Source of the DNA: Bdellovibrionales bacterium
GTDB taxonomy: Bacteria; Bdellovibrionota; UBA1018; CAIMNF01
Assembly: GCA_947502835.1 (NCBI GenBank)
Contig: CANNBJ010000003.1
Span: forward strand, 372,001-436,000
DNA: 64,000 bases
Reading direction: 5' to 3'
Positions within the stretch are counted from its first letter, which is position 1; each line of letters starts with the position of its first letter. The position numbers and the translations under genes are program-made. This document shows positions 50,432-58,389 of the stretch, one piece after another. The notes below the pieces were generated by a model. The model saw only the letters and a list, made by a program, of their open reading frames with translations. It made no database searches and was not told where the DNA came from.

Positions 50432-51334
50432 ATGAATCAACGAATCTCATGGATCAAGGCGATGGCAGTGGTGATCGGAATTGGATGTTCCGGAGGGACT
50501 GCCGTTTCGGCGGTGCGTCCGATGGACCTGAACTCTAAGGACCTTGAACGGGTGCGGGAGGTGATCTCGACCGAGATTCGCGCGGATCTTTCGGAGCATC
50601 TTGAGGAGAATCTCCTGAAGCTTGGCAAGGAAAACGGGGGAGGCGATCCCACCTTCGGCGGGCTTCTGATGGGCGATCCCATGAGTCCGGAGACCCGGGA
50701 TGTGATTGCGGGCGGGCTGTATCAGGTTTTGTTTTCCGCGATGAGGGAGAAGGGCATTACCCTGAGCGAGGCCCGCTTCAAGTCGGCGGTGGGCAAAGTG
50801 CTCGAATATTCCACGCGACTCGGGATTTACCCCTCTGCGCTGACGGTCGGGTACATGGGGCGATTGCAAGCCGGGATTGGCGGTTCGGCGGGGAGCCAGT
50901 TCAATGTGTATTTTGATCACGGAAAGCTGAAGTCGTCCGTGTACTCCATCTACGGGGCTCATGCCGGTTTCGCGGAGATGACCAAGATCCAGTTCTACAT
51001 CTCCTTTTGTTTCGGAACCTGCTTCGGGGGAGACGCCTCGGGGTGGTATGTCGGTCTCGATGCTTGCGGGAGTGCCGGCATCGGGGGTGATTTTTTCATC
51101 GAGGGAGGGATCGATGTCACGGACATGATCAAGTACACCATGTTGGGGCTGCCCTATTCGGTGAAGGATCTGTATCAGTCAAAGGCGATCTACCTCGGCA
51201 TGGGGTTCGATGTGGGCCAGGGAGCCGGGGTTTCAGGGGATGTGTTTTACTACACCCATGACTTCGATTTGCTTTTGATGGATGCGGGAAAAAAGCCGGA
51301 TGCATCCACCTTTCAAAAGATCAGGCTCAAGTGA
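50432..51334 (+). CDS. Exported protein of unknown function
   Basis: 300 residues from ATG 50432. An N-terminal hydrophobic segment (KAMAVVIGIGCSGGTAVSA) looks like a signal peptide; the Cys is not in a proper lipobox. A helical part (LNSKDLERVREVISTEIRADLSEHLEENLLKL) is followed by a Gly- and aromatic-rich C-terminal half, with a Cys cluster FCFGTCFGGDASGWYVGLDACGS near residue 190. This looks beta-rich and may be a small barrel or envelope protein. I find no clear ribosome site. It lies 45 bases after the ArsA-like pair; its last 8 bases overlap the convergent MATE gene. No family is recognised. Confidence 0.6.
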   Translation: MNQRISWIKAMAVVIGIGCSGGTAVSAVRPMDLNSKDLERVREVISTEIRADLSEHLEENLLKLGKENGGGDPTFGGLLMGDPMSPETRDVIAGGLYQVLFSAMREKGITLSEARFKSAVGKVLEYSTRLGIYPSALTVGYMGRLQAGIGGSAGSQFNVYFDHGKLKSSVYSIYGAHAGFAEMTKIQFYISFCFGTCFGGDASGWYVGLDACGSAGIGGDFFIEGGIDVTDMIKYTMLGLPYSVKDLYQSKAIYLGMGFDVGQGAGVSGDVFYYTHDFDLLLMDAGKKPDASTFQKIRLK

Positions 51335-52661
51335 GTGCCTGACGCCTTTTTCGATAGCGCGATCCGAGGAGCGCGGCTACGGAGAACAATCCTGCCGAAA
51401 GGCCGATCCAAAGCCCCTCAATGCCCAGGTCCAAATGGAAACAGAGAATGAGTCCCAGGGGAACTCCGATCACGCCATGCCCGATGGCATTCATTCCCGC
51501 CTGGACTCGCGTTTCACCAAGCCCCCTCAAGCATCCGGAAAGGATCACTTGAAGTGCGTCTCCGAACTGGAAGAGGGCGGTGATCAGCAAAAGGCGGGAT
51601 CCGATTTTGAGAGTGGCCGGATCATCCGCAAAAAAGCGAAGCACCGGATCCCGAAGCCAAAAAATCAAAGCGGAGGCTGAAGCCGCATAGAGAATGCCGT
51701 ATTTCAGTGTTTTTTGCCCAAGCTGGAACGAGAGCCGGGGATTTCCCTCGCCCAAGGCCCGACTCATGGTGAGGGCTGCTGCGGAACCCATTCCGGCTGG
51801 AATCATGAAGACAAAGCTGGCAAGGCTGATGGCGATGGCATGGGCCGCATTCTCGGCAGGAGGGAAGCCTGCCGCGATCGTACCCACCAGAATGAAGGCT
51901 CCAATCTCGAAGAACATTTGGAGCGACGTGGGGATCCCGAGACGGAGGATGGTCTTCATCCTGAGCTTCCATGGAATCCCGGAGCGAAATTCCGTGAAGG
52001 GGGTATTTCTTCGGGCCAACCTCACACGGTACAGGAGGAACCCGAGGATTGCGATCCGGGAGAGGACGTTGGACCAGGCGGATCCTTCGATCCCGAGTGC
52101 CGGAAAGCCTGCATGCCCGAATACCAGGGCCCAGTTGAAAAACACATTCATCCCGTTTCCGAGCGCGAAGGCGAGGGTGGTGTCATGGGAATGTCCGCGG
52201 GCTTGCAGTTCCGTTCGCAAGAGCGGGGTCAGGAAGACCGGGAGAAAGCTCAGCGAGAGGATGGTACTGAAGCGGGCAACGCTCCCCTGGATTGCTGGAT
52301 CCATTCCGAAGAGCGCACCCATGCGGGTCAGGGCAATGAATCCGCAGGTGCTTCCCAGGGTGAGAAGGAGAATCAGAAGAGCGCCCGCAAAAAAATAGGA
52401 GTCCGATTTCTTCTCGTCCGCCTCACCCAGTGCATGCGGAATCAGGAATTCGAGGCTGGAGAAGATTCCGATCCCGAGAATCATGAACCATGCAAAAAAC
52501 GAGGTTGCGGTACCGACACTGGCGGTCGCATTGCTCCCGAGATCACGGCAAAACAGGAGATCCACGACCTGCATGAGGGACTGCCCGAAAAAAGAGCCTA
52601 CGCTGTGGAGGAGCACGGCCCTGTATTCGGGGGCGGATCGAGTGGGGGAGGGTGGTTGCAT
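51327..52661 (-). CDS. MATE family efflux transporter
   Basis: 444 residues with 12 predicted spans arranged as two related halves. It carries MATE patterns such as VDLLFCRDLGSNATASVGTATSF near the start, MNVFFNWALVFGHAGFPALGIEGSAWSNVLSR in the middle, and ILSGCLRGLGETRVQAGMNAIGHGVIGVPLGLIL near the end. These proteins export cationic drugs or metabolites using Na+ or H+ gradients. The substrate cannot be predicted. The gene follows ppx on the same strand after a 245-base gap holding a long inverted repeat. Confidence 0.93.
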   Translation of the reverse strand: MQPPSPTRSAPEYRAVLLHSVGSFFGQSLMQVVDLLFCRDLGSNATASVGTATSFFAWFMILGIGIFSSLEFLIPHALGEADEKKSDSYFFAGALLILLLTLGSTCGFIALTRMGALFGMDPAIQGSVARFSTILSLSFLPVFLTPLLRTELQARGHSHDTTLAFALGNGMNVFFNWALVFGHAGFPALGIEGSAWSNVLSRIAILGFLLYRVRLARRNTPFTEFRSGIPWKLRMKTILRLGIPTSLQMFFEIGAFILVGTIAAGFPPAENAAHAIAISLASFVFMIPAGMGSAAALTMSRALGEGNPRLSFQLGQKTLKYGILYAASASALIFWLRDPVLRFFADDPATLKIGSRLLLITALFQFGDALQVILSGCLRGLGETRVQAGMNAIGHGVIGVPLGLILCFHLDLGIEGLWIGLSAGLFSVAALLGSRYRKRRQALT

Positions 52662-52906
52662 GATCTTTGTGTAATAAGTTTTACTTAATTTATAAAATAA
52701 AAAACAATAATTAACACTTATTTATGGTTTCTGGCAGATTCGCTTCATACAAATTTTGTGGGAGTTCGACTCACCACAATCACACTTACAGATGACCTGG
52801 GAAGGATGAGTTTTATCCTCCCCCTCCCCCAATCCCAACAAAGCTTGTTTTTCCCAGTTCATCTGTAGACTACCCTCGTTCAAGCACACCCCTCCAACAG
52901 ATCCCC
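52662..52906. other. 245-base gap between ppx and the MATE gene
   Basis: No open frame of note. Next to the MATE start (52670-52735) it is strongly AT-rich and carries AATAAGT/ACTTATT repeats, so a promoter is likely there, though no clear pair of boxes was chosen. A GTGG-GAGT/ACTC-CCAC hairpin lies at 52758-52777. A long inverted repeat is at 52787-52867. C-rich runs near 52818-52835 are G-rich on the minus strand. Confidence 0.5.
52787..52867. repeat. Long imperfect inverted repeat (possible structured RNA)
   Basis: The 17-base arms 52787-52803 and 52851-52867 are complementary with a single mismatch (CAGATGACCTGGGAA against TTCCCAGTTCATCTG). The 47-base loop holds a second hairpin formed by AGGAT (52803-52807) and ATCCT (52815-52819), followed by a C-rich tract. 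No T-run follows either arm, so it is not a simple terminator. It could be a small RNA, an mRNA 3'-end stabiliser for ppx, or a leader element for the MATE gene. Confidence 0.5.
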
Positions 52907-54460
52907 CTACGGCTTGGTCTTCAAGAGCGTCATCTCGACGCGAAACAGTTGTTCAAAGAGGGTTTTCTTTTGCTCAAACCGCAAGATCTCAAGATCGCAG
53001 GGGCTCTTCGAGGAGAATCTCAGTTCAATCCGGCGCTTCCGGTGTGCGATTCGCTTGAGTTTCATCGCCTTTTTGTGGGTTCGATCGCACGAATCCGCGA
53101 TCTGCAGGAGTGACAAAAGCACAAGGAACGGCCTGCGGAGTTCGTCCTTTTTTGAGAAAGGAATCTTCTTTTCGTTCTTTTTTTCGAGGAGCTTCTCTTC
53201 CTTGTGGAGCCGGCACAGGGACGCAATGAGGTTGGCCTCCCATCCGTGCATTCCCACGAAGTTTGCATTTCTCACCATGTATTCCGAATGTTCGGCGTGG
53301 TGGGCGTGGCTGATGACCTCGCCGGAATCATGGAGGAGAGCCGCGGCACCAAGGTAGGCGCGCCACTCGGACTTGAGCTTGTGAATCGACCTCAATCCGT
53401 CAAACAGGAATTCTGCGTGTTCGCGCACCGTGGCTGCATGGTTGGTGTCAACGCCCCAAGCGCGGATTCTCGATTCGATCTCCTCAAACGAGAACTGGCT
53501 TGCGCGTGCCTTTTGGCTCGTAATCCGGGCGAGCTCGTCTTCAAGGATTCCGTCGCGAAGTGCGAATTCGGTGGAGCGGATGGTTTTTGCCTTCAGCATT
53601 TGGGAAAGTTCGTCGAGCAGGATCGCGCCGGCCAGAATCAGATCCACCCGCTTCGGTTCCATCCCGTTCATGGCAAGAAGCTCTGCCGTGGTTTTGGTTT
53701 GAATCTGCTTCACCACCTTGGAGAGGTTTTTCGCTTCAAAGGGGAGGTGGCCCCGGTCTTTGTCCCGATGGACGAGTTTTGCAAGGGCGATGATGCTTCC
53801 CGAGGAACCAATGATGGTGGGAGCTTCCGGCCAGTCCTCGAGGAGCAGTTTTGGCAAAACCACGCTCTTGATGAATTGCCTGAGTTCGCTCACGGGATCA
53901 CTTCCGGTTTTCCCGGCACGGACGGGCGGTTGGGTTTTCAGAAAAACCTGCTGGAGCTTCGCCACACCGAGATTGAAGCTGTGGGAGCGAAGCACGGTGT
54001 GCCCCTTGCAGATCGAGATCTCGGTGCTTCCTCCACCAATGTCAATCAGGGCAAAGGTCCCTTTGGGAAGTGAGGGTTGATTGTTCAGGACGCCCTTTGC
54101 GATCAAGGAGGCTTCCTCGGCGCCGGTGATCATCCGGAACTCGATTCCGGTCTTCTTTTTCAGATCGAGCAGGAAGTTCTCACCATCGGATGCGTCCCGG
54201 ATTGCAGCCGTACCGAAGGCAACGCATCTGTCGACAGAGAGGGCGCGCATCGTGGAGTGGAACGAATGAACCGCCTCGAGCGTGCGCCTTTTGCTTTCTT
54301 CGCTCAGTTTTCCATTGAGGAAGAGATCCTGGCCCAAGCGGACCATGGTTTTTTCCCGGTAAAGTCTTCTATGCTGATGGGTCCCCTTGCGGCTCGCGCT
54401 TACTTCGTGAATGTCAAACCGGATGGAGTTCGTCCCAAGGTCGATGATCGCGATTCGCAT
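52907..54460 (-). CDS. Ppx/GppA-type exopolyphosphatase/pppGpp phosphohydrolase
   Basis: 517 residues. The N-terminal actin-like domain has AIIDLGTNSIRFDI, FGTAAIRDASDG, ITGAEEASLIAKG and FALIDIGGGSTEISI, followed by a GSSGSIIALAKL loop. The C-terminal part (about 330-517) is an HD-type domain (YLGAAALLHDSGEVISHAHHAEHSEYMV) plus a Lys/Arg-rich end. The family cleaves polyphosphate or converts pppGpp to ppGpp; which activity applies here cannot be told. It is downstream of coaE and a small basic gene on the same strand. Confidence 0.93.
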   Translation of the reverse strand: MRIAIIDLGTNSIRFDIHEVSASRKGTHQHRRLYREKTMVRLGQDLFLNGKLSEESKRRTLEAVHSFHSTMRALSVDRCVAFGTAAIRDASDGENFLLDLKKKTGIEFRMITGAEEASLIAKGVLNNQPSLPKGTFALIDIGGGSTEISICKGHTVLRSHSFNLGVAKLQQVFLKTQPPVRAGKTGSDPVSELRQFIKSVVLPKLLLEDWPEAPTIIGSSGSIIALAKLVHRDKDRGHLPFEAKNLSKVVKQIQTKTTAELLAMNGMEPKRVDLILAGAILLDELSQMLKAKTIRSTEFALRDGILEDELARITSQKARASQFSFEEIESRIRAWGVDTNHAATVREHAEFLFDGLRSIHKLKSEWRAYLGAAALLHDSGEVISHAHHAEHSEYMVRNANFVGMHGWEANLIASLCRLHKEEKLLEKKNEKKIPFSKKDELRRPFLVLLSLLQIADSCDRTHKKAMKLKRIAHRKRRIELRFSSKSPCDLEILRFEQKKTLFEQLFRVEMTLLKTKP

Positions 54461-54486
54461 AGGCTCTCAGCAGGGGAGGCCTGAGA

Positions 54487-54633
54487 TCAGCGGGCGCGAT
54501 TCAATTTGCGCTTCTTCATCTTGCGCGATCTGGCCTGGTCAATCTTGTGGGGGCGGAGCGAAGGGTTCTTCTTGTGTTCGCTCGCACGGTCGGATTTTTG
54601 TTTTGTTCTTTTTACACGGAGTCGAGTTGCCAT
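54487..54633 (-). CDS. Small, very basic 48-residue protein, function unknown
   Basis: 48 codons read from ATG at 54633 (MATRLRVKRTKQK...) to TGA at 54487-54489; 20 of 48 residues are Lys or Arg, with no acidic cluster or membrane span. It fills the gap between coaE (13 bases upstream) and ppx (26 bases downstream) on the same strand, as expected of a real gene. No good Shine-Dalgarno is seen, so it may be translated by coupling to coaE. Composition suggests nucleic-acid or ribosome binding. Not recognised as a ribosomal protein. Confidence 0.55.
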   Translation of the reverse strand: MATRLRVKRTKQKSDRASEHKKNPSLRPHKIDQARSRKMKKRKLNRAR

Positions 54634-54646
54634 GCCCTAGGGGGTA

Positions 54647-55228
54647 TCACGGGGATTTCATTTGTTCCAGAACTTTCAGGATTTCGTGCCGCAAATCCCC
54701 CATGCTTCCCTTGTTTTCAATGAGCACGTTCGCGTGCGGAATGCGGCTGGAATCGGGGCTCTGGGCGTGGATCATCGCGAGGGCCGCCTCGCGTGAAACC
54801 CCGTCCCTCCGCATGATTCGAAGAGCGCGCTCCTCGATCGGAGCGGTGACGACGATGAGGCTCCCGAAATCCTTTGCGCGTCCCGATTCAATCAGAAGAC
54901 TTGCCTCGTACAAGAGAAAGGGAGCGGTGGAATTCGAGGCTTCTGCCTCGAGAAAGGCCTCTTCGCTCTTCTTCCGGATCAGGGGGTGGAGGATGGATTC
55001 GAGATCCCTTTTTGCTTCCGGATCCCGCGTGATGAGGTTCCGAAGGGTGGCCGGGTCCGTGGTGTTAAATCGTTTGAGTAGAGCAGGTTCCGCCTCGCCG
55101 CCAGGCGCACGAAGCGTGCGGGCAATCCGGTCGGCATCGATGACCGGGATCCCGCCGAGCTCTTGAAAAAGACGGGCCACCGTGGATTTCCCGCTCCCGA
55201 TTCCCCCTGTGAGTCCGATGCGTTTCAT
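54647..55228 (-). CDS. coaE: Dephospho-CoA kinase
   Basis: 193 residues, family length. P-loop GGIGSGKST lies at residues 8-16, followed by PVIDADRIAR for substrate binding, the LITRDPEAKRDLESILHPLIR segment and VVTAPIEERALRIMRRDGVSREAALAMIHAQ, all diagnostic of CoaE. It phosphorylates the ribose 3' hydroxyl of dephospho-CoA, the last step of CoA synthesis. It overlaps mazG by ATGA (55225-55228). Confidence 0.96.
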   Translation of the reverse strand: MKRIGLTGGIGSGKSTVARLFQELGGIPVIDADRIARTLRAPGGEAEPALLKRFNTTDPATLRNLITRDPEAKRDLESILHPLIRKKSEEAFLEAEASNSTAPFLLYEASLLIESGRAKDFGSLIVVTAPIEERALRIMRRDGVSREAALAMIHAQSPDSSRIPHANVLIENKGSMGDLRHEILKVLEQMKSP

Positions 55229-56088
55229 TCTGGTTTCCGTTCGAGGGCTTTTGCCTCATCCCAATAGCGATCCATTTCGGCAAGGTCGACCTTCTCAGGG
55301 GAGGTGCCCTTCTCATGAAGTCTCTTTTCGACATGACGAAACCGCGATTCGAACCTGCGGAGAGTTCCCCTGAGTGCACTCTCGGGATCGATCTTGGTCA
55401 AATGGGCAAGGTTGCACACGCAAAAGAGAACATCCCCGAGCTCTGATTCGATCTTTGCGCGCCGAACTTCATCGATCGGAGTCTTGCCCTCGAGTTCCCG
55501 GCGAAGCTCCCGCACTTCCTCTTCCAGTTTTTCGAGGGGACCGGTCAAATCCGGCCATTGGAATCCGACTTTCGTGACTTTCGAAATGATCTTTTCGGTC
55601 CGCAGCACGGGGGGGAGGGAGCGAGAGATGGAGTCGAATACGCTTGTGACTCCCGGATCCCGGCCCTTTTCCTCTTTCTTGATCCGGTCCCAGTTCTTCA
55701 AGACTTCCTCGGTGCCGCTCACAGAGACTTCCCCGAAGACGTGGGGGTGGCGTCGGATCAGTTTTTCGTTGAGCGATGCTGCCATCGCCTCCAGCGAATG
55801 TTCCGGGTGTGTTTCCGATGCGATTTCGGCATGAAGGAGAATCTGCAGCAGAAGATCGCCCCATTCTTCGGTGAAGGAGCGGGAAAGGTCCGGAGAATCG
55901 AGGGCGCTTGAATCCGGGATCCGGTCGAGCACGTCCAAAACCTCATAGGCCTCTTCGATCAGGTATTTTCGAAGGGATTGGGGGGTTTGTTCCCGGTCCC
56001 AAGGGCAGCCCCCGGGGCCCCGGAGGCGGGCAACGGTTTTCATCACTTCTGAAAATGCGAGGAGGGCGGCTTCATGATTGTAGGGCAT
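55225..56088 (-). CDS. mazG: Nucleoside triphosphate pyrophosphohydrolase MazG
   Basis: 287 residues with two MazG domains. The first has LRGPGGCPWDREQTPQSLRKYLIEEAYEVLDVLD and FTEEWGDLLLQILLHAEIA. The second has EKLEEEVRELRREL and KIESELGDVLFCVCNLA. The Glu/Asp-rich EEAxE and ExxD/EWGD helices bind Mg2+. The enzyme cleaves NTPs to NMPs and pyrophosphate, removing damaged nucleotides. It is divergent from ybeY with only 26 bases between the start codons. Confidence 0.96.
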   Translation of the reverse strand: MPYNHEAALLAFSEVMKTVARLRGPGGCPWDREQTPQSLRKYLIEEAYEVLDVLDRIPDSSALDSPDLSRSFTEEWGDLLLQILLHAEIASETHPEHSLEAMAASLNEKLIRRHPHVFGEVSVSGTEEVLKNWDRIKKEEKGRDPGVTSVFDSISRSLPPVLRTEKIISKVTKVGFQWPDLTGPLEKLEEEVRELRRELEGKTPIDEVRRAKIESELGDVLFCVCNLAHLTKIDPESALRGTLRRFESRFRHVEKRLHEKGTSPEKVDLAEMDRYWDEAKALERKPE

Positions 56089-56101
56089 GGTGGGGATTTG
56101 T

Positions 56102-56120
56102 TACCATAGGTTCCATGGTA
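56102..56120 (+). promoter_or_regulatory. Hairpin covering the ybeY start codon
   Basis: TACCAT (56102-56107) pairs with ATGGTA (56115-56120); the second arm begins with the start codon of ybeY and the loop holds AGG, the only ribosome-site candidate. In a folded mRNA both would be masked, so translation may be controlled. Six base pairs is modest. Confidence 0.35.
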
Positions 56121-56615
56121 TCGAAACCCGTGCCGTTGAAAGAGATTGAGACCTATGCCCTGAGTGCGGTCCGCCGGTGGCTGAAAAGGGTTCTCAAGGA
56201 ACCTAAAGTCCGCGCACGGCTCGCAAAATGCGAGGCCGACACCTACCAGGTGGATCTTTCGGTCTGTGGCAACTCGAAAATGAGTCATTTGAACGGGACT
56301 TTCCGGAAGAAACGAAAGCCCACGGACGTGCTCAGTTTTCCCACACCCGAGTTTTTCCAGCGGCAGGGCCTGCTCGGGGATCTTGTCCTGTGCGGTCCGG
56401 TTGCGGTGAAGCAGGCAAAGGACCAGCGTCATCCATGGAAGCGGGAAGTTGATGTGCTTCTAGTGCATGGGCTGTTGCATTTGTGCCATTTTGATCACGA
56501 GGACTCGCAAAAAGAGGCGGAACTGATGGCTGCCCTTGAAGCGCGCGTGCTCGGGCCCGGAAAATCAAAAGGTCTCGTGAAGCGCGGGAATCAGACCCGC
56601 CACTTGAAGAGATAA
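56115..56615 (+). CDS. ybeY: Endoribonuclease YbeY
   Basis: 166 residues from ATG 56115. The zinc site reads H118-GLL-H122-LCHFD-H128, the HxxxHxxxxxH motif of the family (HGxLHLxGYDH with Cys in place of Gly). NSKMSHLNGTFRKKRKPTDVLSFP is the conserved core. YbeY takes part in 16S rRNA 3'-end maturation and ribosome quality control. A longer reading frame from 55908 runs antisense through mazG and is rejected. The last 25 bases overlap the convergent small exported-protein gene. Confidence 0.93.
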   Translation: MVSKPVPLKEIETYALSAVRRWLKRVLKEPKVRARLAKCEADTYQVDLSVCGNSKMSHLNGTFRKKRKPTDVLSFPTPEFFQRQGLLGDLVLCGPVAVKQAKDQRHPWKREVDVLLVHGLLHLCHFDHEDSQKEAELMAALEARVLGPGKSKGLVKRGNQTRHLKR

Positions 56616-57004
56616 AGAGGAGCGATGCTCCCGTCGAATTTCGATTCGCAGAAAGTGTGTGCCTGCCCCTCGGAATCGATCAGGATTCGAATCCGTTGTT
56701 TGAGCTTTTCGCACGCGGCAGCGTCGGGATTTTCGGCCGTCTGCAGCTCCAGGGCGGAGAGTTTCACGGGGCTGAAACGGTTGCGGGAAATCACCGAACG
56801 GATTTCGCAGGCTTTCCCGTCGTTCAGCACAAAGCAGTCCGAAGACAGAAACGCCTTCAGGGTTTGGTCGTAGCAAAGCGTGACCGCGGAATCCCTCTTG
56901 TTCAAGATCATGGTTTTTCCTCTGCAGGCAAATGCGAAGTCACTTTTGAATGCAAGAAAGGACAGGGCAAGAATCAAAAATCCTTTCAGGTTCGGTTTTC
57001 TCAT
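56591..57004 (-). CDS. Small exported Cys-containing protein of unknown function
   Basis: 137 residues from ATG 57004. A signal peptide (LKGFLILALSFLAFKSDFAFA) precedes a mature part of ~110 residues with six Cys (CRGK, LCYD, SDCF, ACEIRS, AACEKL, FCESK), probably disulfide-bonded in the periplasm. GGAGGGG lies ahead of the start, and a promoter and hairpin precede it. No family is recognised. It overlaps the 3' end of ybeY on the other strand. Confidence 0.65.
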   Translation of the reverse strand: MRKPNLKGFLILALSFLAFKSDFAFACRGKTMILNKRDSAVTLCYDQTLKAFLSSDCFVLNDGKACEIRSVISRNRFSPVKLSALELQTAENPDAAACEKLKQRIRILIDSEGQAHTFCESKFDGSIAPLYLFKWRV

Positions 57005-57020
57005 GTGCAAGCCCCTCCGA

Positions 57021-57057
57021 GCGCCCGGTTTCCACAGATCCTGTGGATGGTGGGCGC
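57021..57057 (-). promoter_or_regulatory. Two-part hairpin in the leader of the small exported-protein gene
   Basis: Outer arms GCGCCC (57021-57026) and GGGCGC (57052-57057) enclose inner arms CCACAG (57032-57037) and CTGTGG (57041-57046) with a 3-base loop. It lies between the predicted transcription start near 57060 and the GGAGGGG ribosome site, so it would be the first structure in the mRNA. It may stabilise the message or act as an operator. Confidence 0.45.
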
Positions 57058-57066
57058 CTTGCCTCT

Positions 57067-57095
57067 ATTTTAGCGTGTCCTGTTCGACATGGCAA
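57067..57095 (-). promoter_or_regulatory. Sigma-70 promoter for the small exported-protein gene
   Basis: On the minus strand TTGCCA (57095-57090), a 17-base spacer, then TAAAAT (57072-57067). Both hexamers match the consensus at five of six positions, the strongest promoter match in the window. Confidence 0.6.
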
Positions 57096-57170
57096 TAGGT
57101 GATTGAATTGATCAAATTCTAAATGATTTTCATGGATTCCACTCCCCGGATTGTCCCCTGTGGTTCGGGT

Positions 57171-57200
57171 TTGCAGCGCTGGGCCCGAAACTGCTACACT
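57171..57200 (+). promoter_or_regulatory. Sigma-70-type promoter for prfB
   Basis: TTGCAG (57171-57176) and TACACT (57195-57200) with an 18-base spacer. The start of transcription would be near 57207, with AAGGAG (57222-57227) and the prfB ATG (57236) just downstream. Confidence 0.5.
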
Positions 57201-57235
57201 CGGGCGCACGACGAACCAAAGAAGGAGCGAGCCGA

Positions 57236-58385
57236 ATGGCAGCGAGCAGAATGGAAGCCTTTGAGATCCGGAAAACCCTTGGGGAAATGAAAGCGAAGCT
57301 TGATTTCCTCAGAGGTTCACTTTGACCTCGCTCACAAGACGAGAAGAATCGAAGAAATCTCCCACCTGGAAACCCAGGAATCCTTCTGGGCAGACAACAA
57401 AAAAGCAAAAGTACTCTCCCAGGAAAAGTCCCGCCTTGAATCGGAGGTAAACGGGTTCAAGGAACTCGACCTTCTGTTTTCGGACGCGGAGACCATGTTC
57501 CAGATGGCAGAAGAGGAAAAAGACGAGGGCCTGATGCAAGAGGCCTCCGACATGATTGCTCCCCTTGCACTCAAATTCGAGGAAGCCGAACTCAAGAAAA
57601 TGCTTTCGGATCCCATGGATCCGAAGAACGCAATCGTCACGATCAACGCAGGCTCCGGAGGGACAGAGTCGCAGGACTGGGCGCAAATGCTGTTTCGCAT
57701 GTATCAGATGTGGGCCAAGGCCCACTCCTTTGACGTGAAGGTGATGGACGTGCTCCCGGGCGAGGAAGCGGGTCTCAAAAACGTGGCCTTCACGGTGAAC
57801 GGAGCGAATGCCTACGGGCTCTTGAAGAGCGAGGCCGGGGTGCATCGGCTGGTCCGCATTTCGCCCTTTGACTCGAACGCCAGGCGCCACACGTCCTTTA
57901 CCAGCGTCTTTGTCACTCCCGAAGTGGATGATGATTTCGAGGTTGTGATCAACCCAGCGGATCTTCGCATCGATGTGTACCGCGCGGGCGGAAAAGGCGG
58001 TCAGGGCGTGAACACCACCGATTCGGCGGTCCGGATCACCCACAATCCGTCAGGAATCGTGGTGACCTGTCAGCAGGAGCGTTCGCAGATCAAGAACAAG
58101 GACCTTGCGATGAAGGTGCTGAAATCCCGACTCTATGAGCGCCATTTGGAAGAAGAACGCAAGAAAATGGACGCCATCGAGAACTCCAAAAAAGAGATCT
58201 CGTGGGGTTCGCAGATCCGGTCCTATGTTTTGCATCCCTACAAGATGGTCAAGGATCATCGAACGGGCTTTACGTCCTCGAGTGCGGATGTGGTGCTCGA
58301 TGGCGATCTGGACGGTTATATGAAGTCCTACCTTTCGTGCAAAGTCACCGGGAACTGGGCCCGGGGCGGCGACGAACTCGAGTAA
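57236..58385 (+). CDS. prfB: Peptide chain release factor 2 (programmed +1 frameshift)
   Basis: The first frame runs from ATG 57236 for 29 codons to an in-frame TGA at 57323-57325; the ribosome then shifts +1 at CTT and continues at GAC (57324) to 58385, giving about 382 residues. The tripeptide SPF (RISPFDSNARRHTSF) reads UGA/UAA stop codons, and GGQ at residues 254-256 (GGKGGQGVNTTDSAVR) triggers peptide release. AAGGAG at 57222-57227 sets the start. Release factor 2 level feeds back through the frameshift. It is followed by dus after 4 bases. Confidence 0.97.
57311..57326 (+). promoter_or_regulatory. Programmed +1 frameshift site in prfB
   Basis: AGAGGT (57311-57316) acts as the internal Shine-Dalgarno-like element, followed by TCA, then CTT TGA C (57320-57326). 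Spacing is the same as in the E. coli site (AGGGGG TAT CTT TGA C). Slow reading of UGA when release factor 2 is scarce lets tRNA-Leu slip forward one base. Confidence 0.93.
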
Positions 58386-58389
58386 TTCC

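Noticed and set aside
50432-50500. Lipoprotein call for the exported protein at 50432
   Set aside because: The Cys in VIGIGCSGG lacks a proper lipobox (position -3 is Gly, not Leu/Val/Ile).
52758-52777. GTGG-GAGTTCGACTC-ACCAC resembling a tRNA or tmRNA T-arm
   Set aside because: No acceptor, D or anticodon arms nearby, no CCA end, and too little space for tmRNA; kept only as a hairpin.
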